Position numbers and translations under genes: made by a program | Notes under the pieces: model-generated | Databases searched by the model: none | What the model saw: the letters and a program-made list of their open reading frames with translations, nothing else | What the model was told of the DNA's origin: nothing | Shown here: positions 5,728 through 6,409 of the stretch, piece after piece | How the letters are laid out: each line of letters opens with the position of its first letter | How positions within the stretch are numbered: the first letter of the stretch is position 1 | Assembly: GCA_902806355.1 (NCBI GenBank) | Contig: CADCWI010000051.1 | Coordinates: 1 to 6,409 of the forward strand | Length of the DNA stretch: 6,409 nucleotides | Direction of reading: 5' to 3' | Origin: an uncultured Thermomicrobiales bacterium | GTDB taxonomy: Bacteria > Chloroflexota > Chloroflexia > Thermomicrobiales > UBA6265

Positions 5728-6409
5728 GCGTTCGACCGCTCCAGCAGCACGATCCCGTACAGCGGAACGTTTTCAAGGGTAATCCGGTACGTGTCCCCGT
5801 CCCTTGTCATCGAGCCAGCGAGTGTCTGGCCGGGGGAGAAGCAGGCAACGCTCTCGTAATCGCCGTCGAGGCGCACGGTGAATGAGAGCGACGGCATCAC
5901 CGGCACCGTGTCGGTGGCGTCGTCATGGTCGTAGCGAATGAGGTGGATCGCGACGCCCCGCTCGACTGCGGCGAGGTTGATCGCCAGATCGGTATCTCCC
6001 TCGTGGATCACCTGCGCACCGGTGGGAATCGCAGCAACGTTGAAGGCATCAACGATCGACGTGCCAGGGTGCTCGACGATCGCCCGCCGGCGTTCCAGAT
6101 CTAGATTCGCGCCGGGAGCACCGGTTGCGACGATGCGACCGCCGCCGTCGAGGAACCGCAAGAGCGCGTCCGACTGGAGGTTCGTCAGGAAGTGGCAGTC
6201 CGGCAGGATCACCGTCCGGTAAGGGCCGAGGTCCAGGGCGTCCGCATCGTCCTTGCGCAGCGATCCATCCGGGAAAAAGCGCACGTCATACGGCTGGCGC
6301 GCGTCGGCGAGCACGTCGCAGACCTCCCAAAAGGGAAGGCGATTGGCACGCGTCGCGTTCTCGGGATTGTTGGCGATCTCCTCCGGCCGAGCACCACCGA
6401 AGAAGTTGC
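5724..6409 (-). CDS. C-terminal part of a protein with a GATase/beta-galactosidase-trimerisation-like domain, cut by the right window edge
   Basis: The frame is open from the window edge to TGA at 5724-5726, giving 227 residues, with the N-terminus outside. Visible residues about 22-100 look like an alpha/beta flavodoxin-type domain. They include FWEVCDVL, then YRTVILPDCHFLT, then LLRFLDGGGRIVATG, the strand-helix-glycine pattern seen in the trimerisation domain of GH42 beta-galactosidases and related glycoside-hydrolase-like proteins. The remaining 120 or so residues alternate hydrophobic and polar (VAIHLIRYDH, SLSFTVRLDG, YRITLENVPLYGIVLLE), as in a C-terminal beta-sandwich. A GTG at about 6314 could start a shorter protein, but coding-like sequence continues upstream of it to the edge (NFFGGARPEEIANN). 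The catalytic domain, if any, is outside the window, so a glycoside hydrolase role is inferred only. The gene is coupled to the M42 peptidase gene downstream. Confidence 0.72.
   Translation of the reverse strand, partial: NFFGGARPEEIANNPENATRANRLPFWEVCDVLADARQPYDVRFFPDGSLRKDDADALDLGPYRTVILPDCHFLTNLQSDALLRFLDGGGRIVATGAPGANLDLERRRAIVEHPGTSIVDAFNVAAIPTGAQVIHEGDTDLAINLAAVERGVAIHLIRYDHDDATDTVPVMPSLSFTVRLDGDYESVACFSPGQTLAGSMTRDGDTYRITLENVPLYGIVLLERSNA

Noticed and set aside
4705..5859. Plus-strand open frame of 384 codons opposite the M42 gene
   Set aside because: It is antisense to a gene with all its catalytic residues and shows no motifs of its own. Its length comes from the GC-rich codon bias of the minus-strand gene.
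1..6409. CRISPR array, insertion sequence ends, tRNA or rRNA genes
   Set aside because: No regularly spaced repeats, no terminal inverted repeats flanking a transposase, and no cloverleaf or rRNA-like sequence were seen on either strand.

Overview
The window is GC-rich bacterial DNA. Its protein-coding strands are strongly biased to G or C at third codon positions, and its starts are a mixture of ATG, GTG and TTG behind purine-rich ribosome binding sites. The mix of a sugar-type SDR, a sugar-type aldo/keto reductase, a TreT-like GT4 enzyme, an M42 peptidase and a protein with a trimerisation-like domain would fit a Chloroflexota (Thermomicrobia/Sphaerobacter-like) or a related high-GC heterotroph. 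That placement is an inference from gene content and style, because no phylogenetic marker is present.

Layout. Left third, minus strand: an aldo/keto reductase (start 2277, TTG) is followed, with an 8-base overlap, by a metallo-beta-lactamase-fold hydrolase (start 1385, GTG). After a 280-base gap comes an extended SDR / NAD-dependent epimerase-dehydratase (start 442) that runs off the left edge. The gap holds a perfect 6-bp GC stem-loop and two short protein-like frames that read as one interrupted segment. A 596-base divergent spacer (2278-2873) separates this group from a plus-strand gene (2874-4307) for a GT4 glycosyltransferase of the trehalose synthase TreT type. A 373-base convergent spacer (4308-4680) with no recognisable gene follows. 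Right third, minus strand: the C-terminal part of a protein with a GATase/trimerisation-like domain enters from the right edge and ends at 5724. It overlaps by 4 bases the start of an M42-family metallo-aminopeptidase (5727 to 4681).

How the genes may work together. The three left-hand genes look like a small redox and hydrolysis module for a sugar or sugar-derived carbonyl compound: two NAD(P)-type dehydrogenase/reductase families plus a metal-dependent hydrolase that could open a lactone or thioester. Nothing in the sequence fixes the substrate. The TreT-like gene stands alone on its strand and would make trehalose from a nucleotide-activated glucose and free glucose. The M42 peptidase is translationally coupled to a carbohydrate-flavoured protein. 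I see no mobile element, CRISPR array, rRNA or tRNA, and no clear sign of an undescribed multi-gene system. The most unusual material is the two non-coding-looking spacers that carry possible decayed coding fragments.
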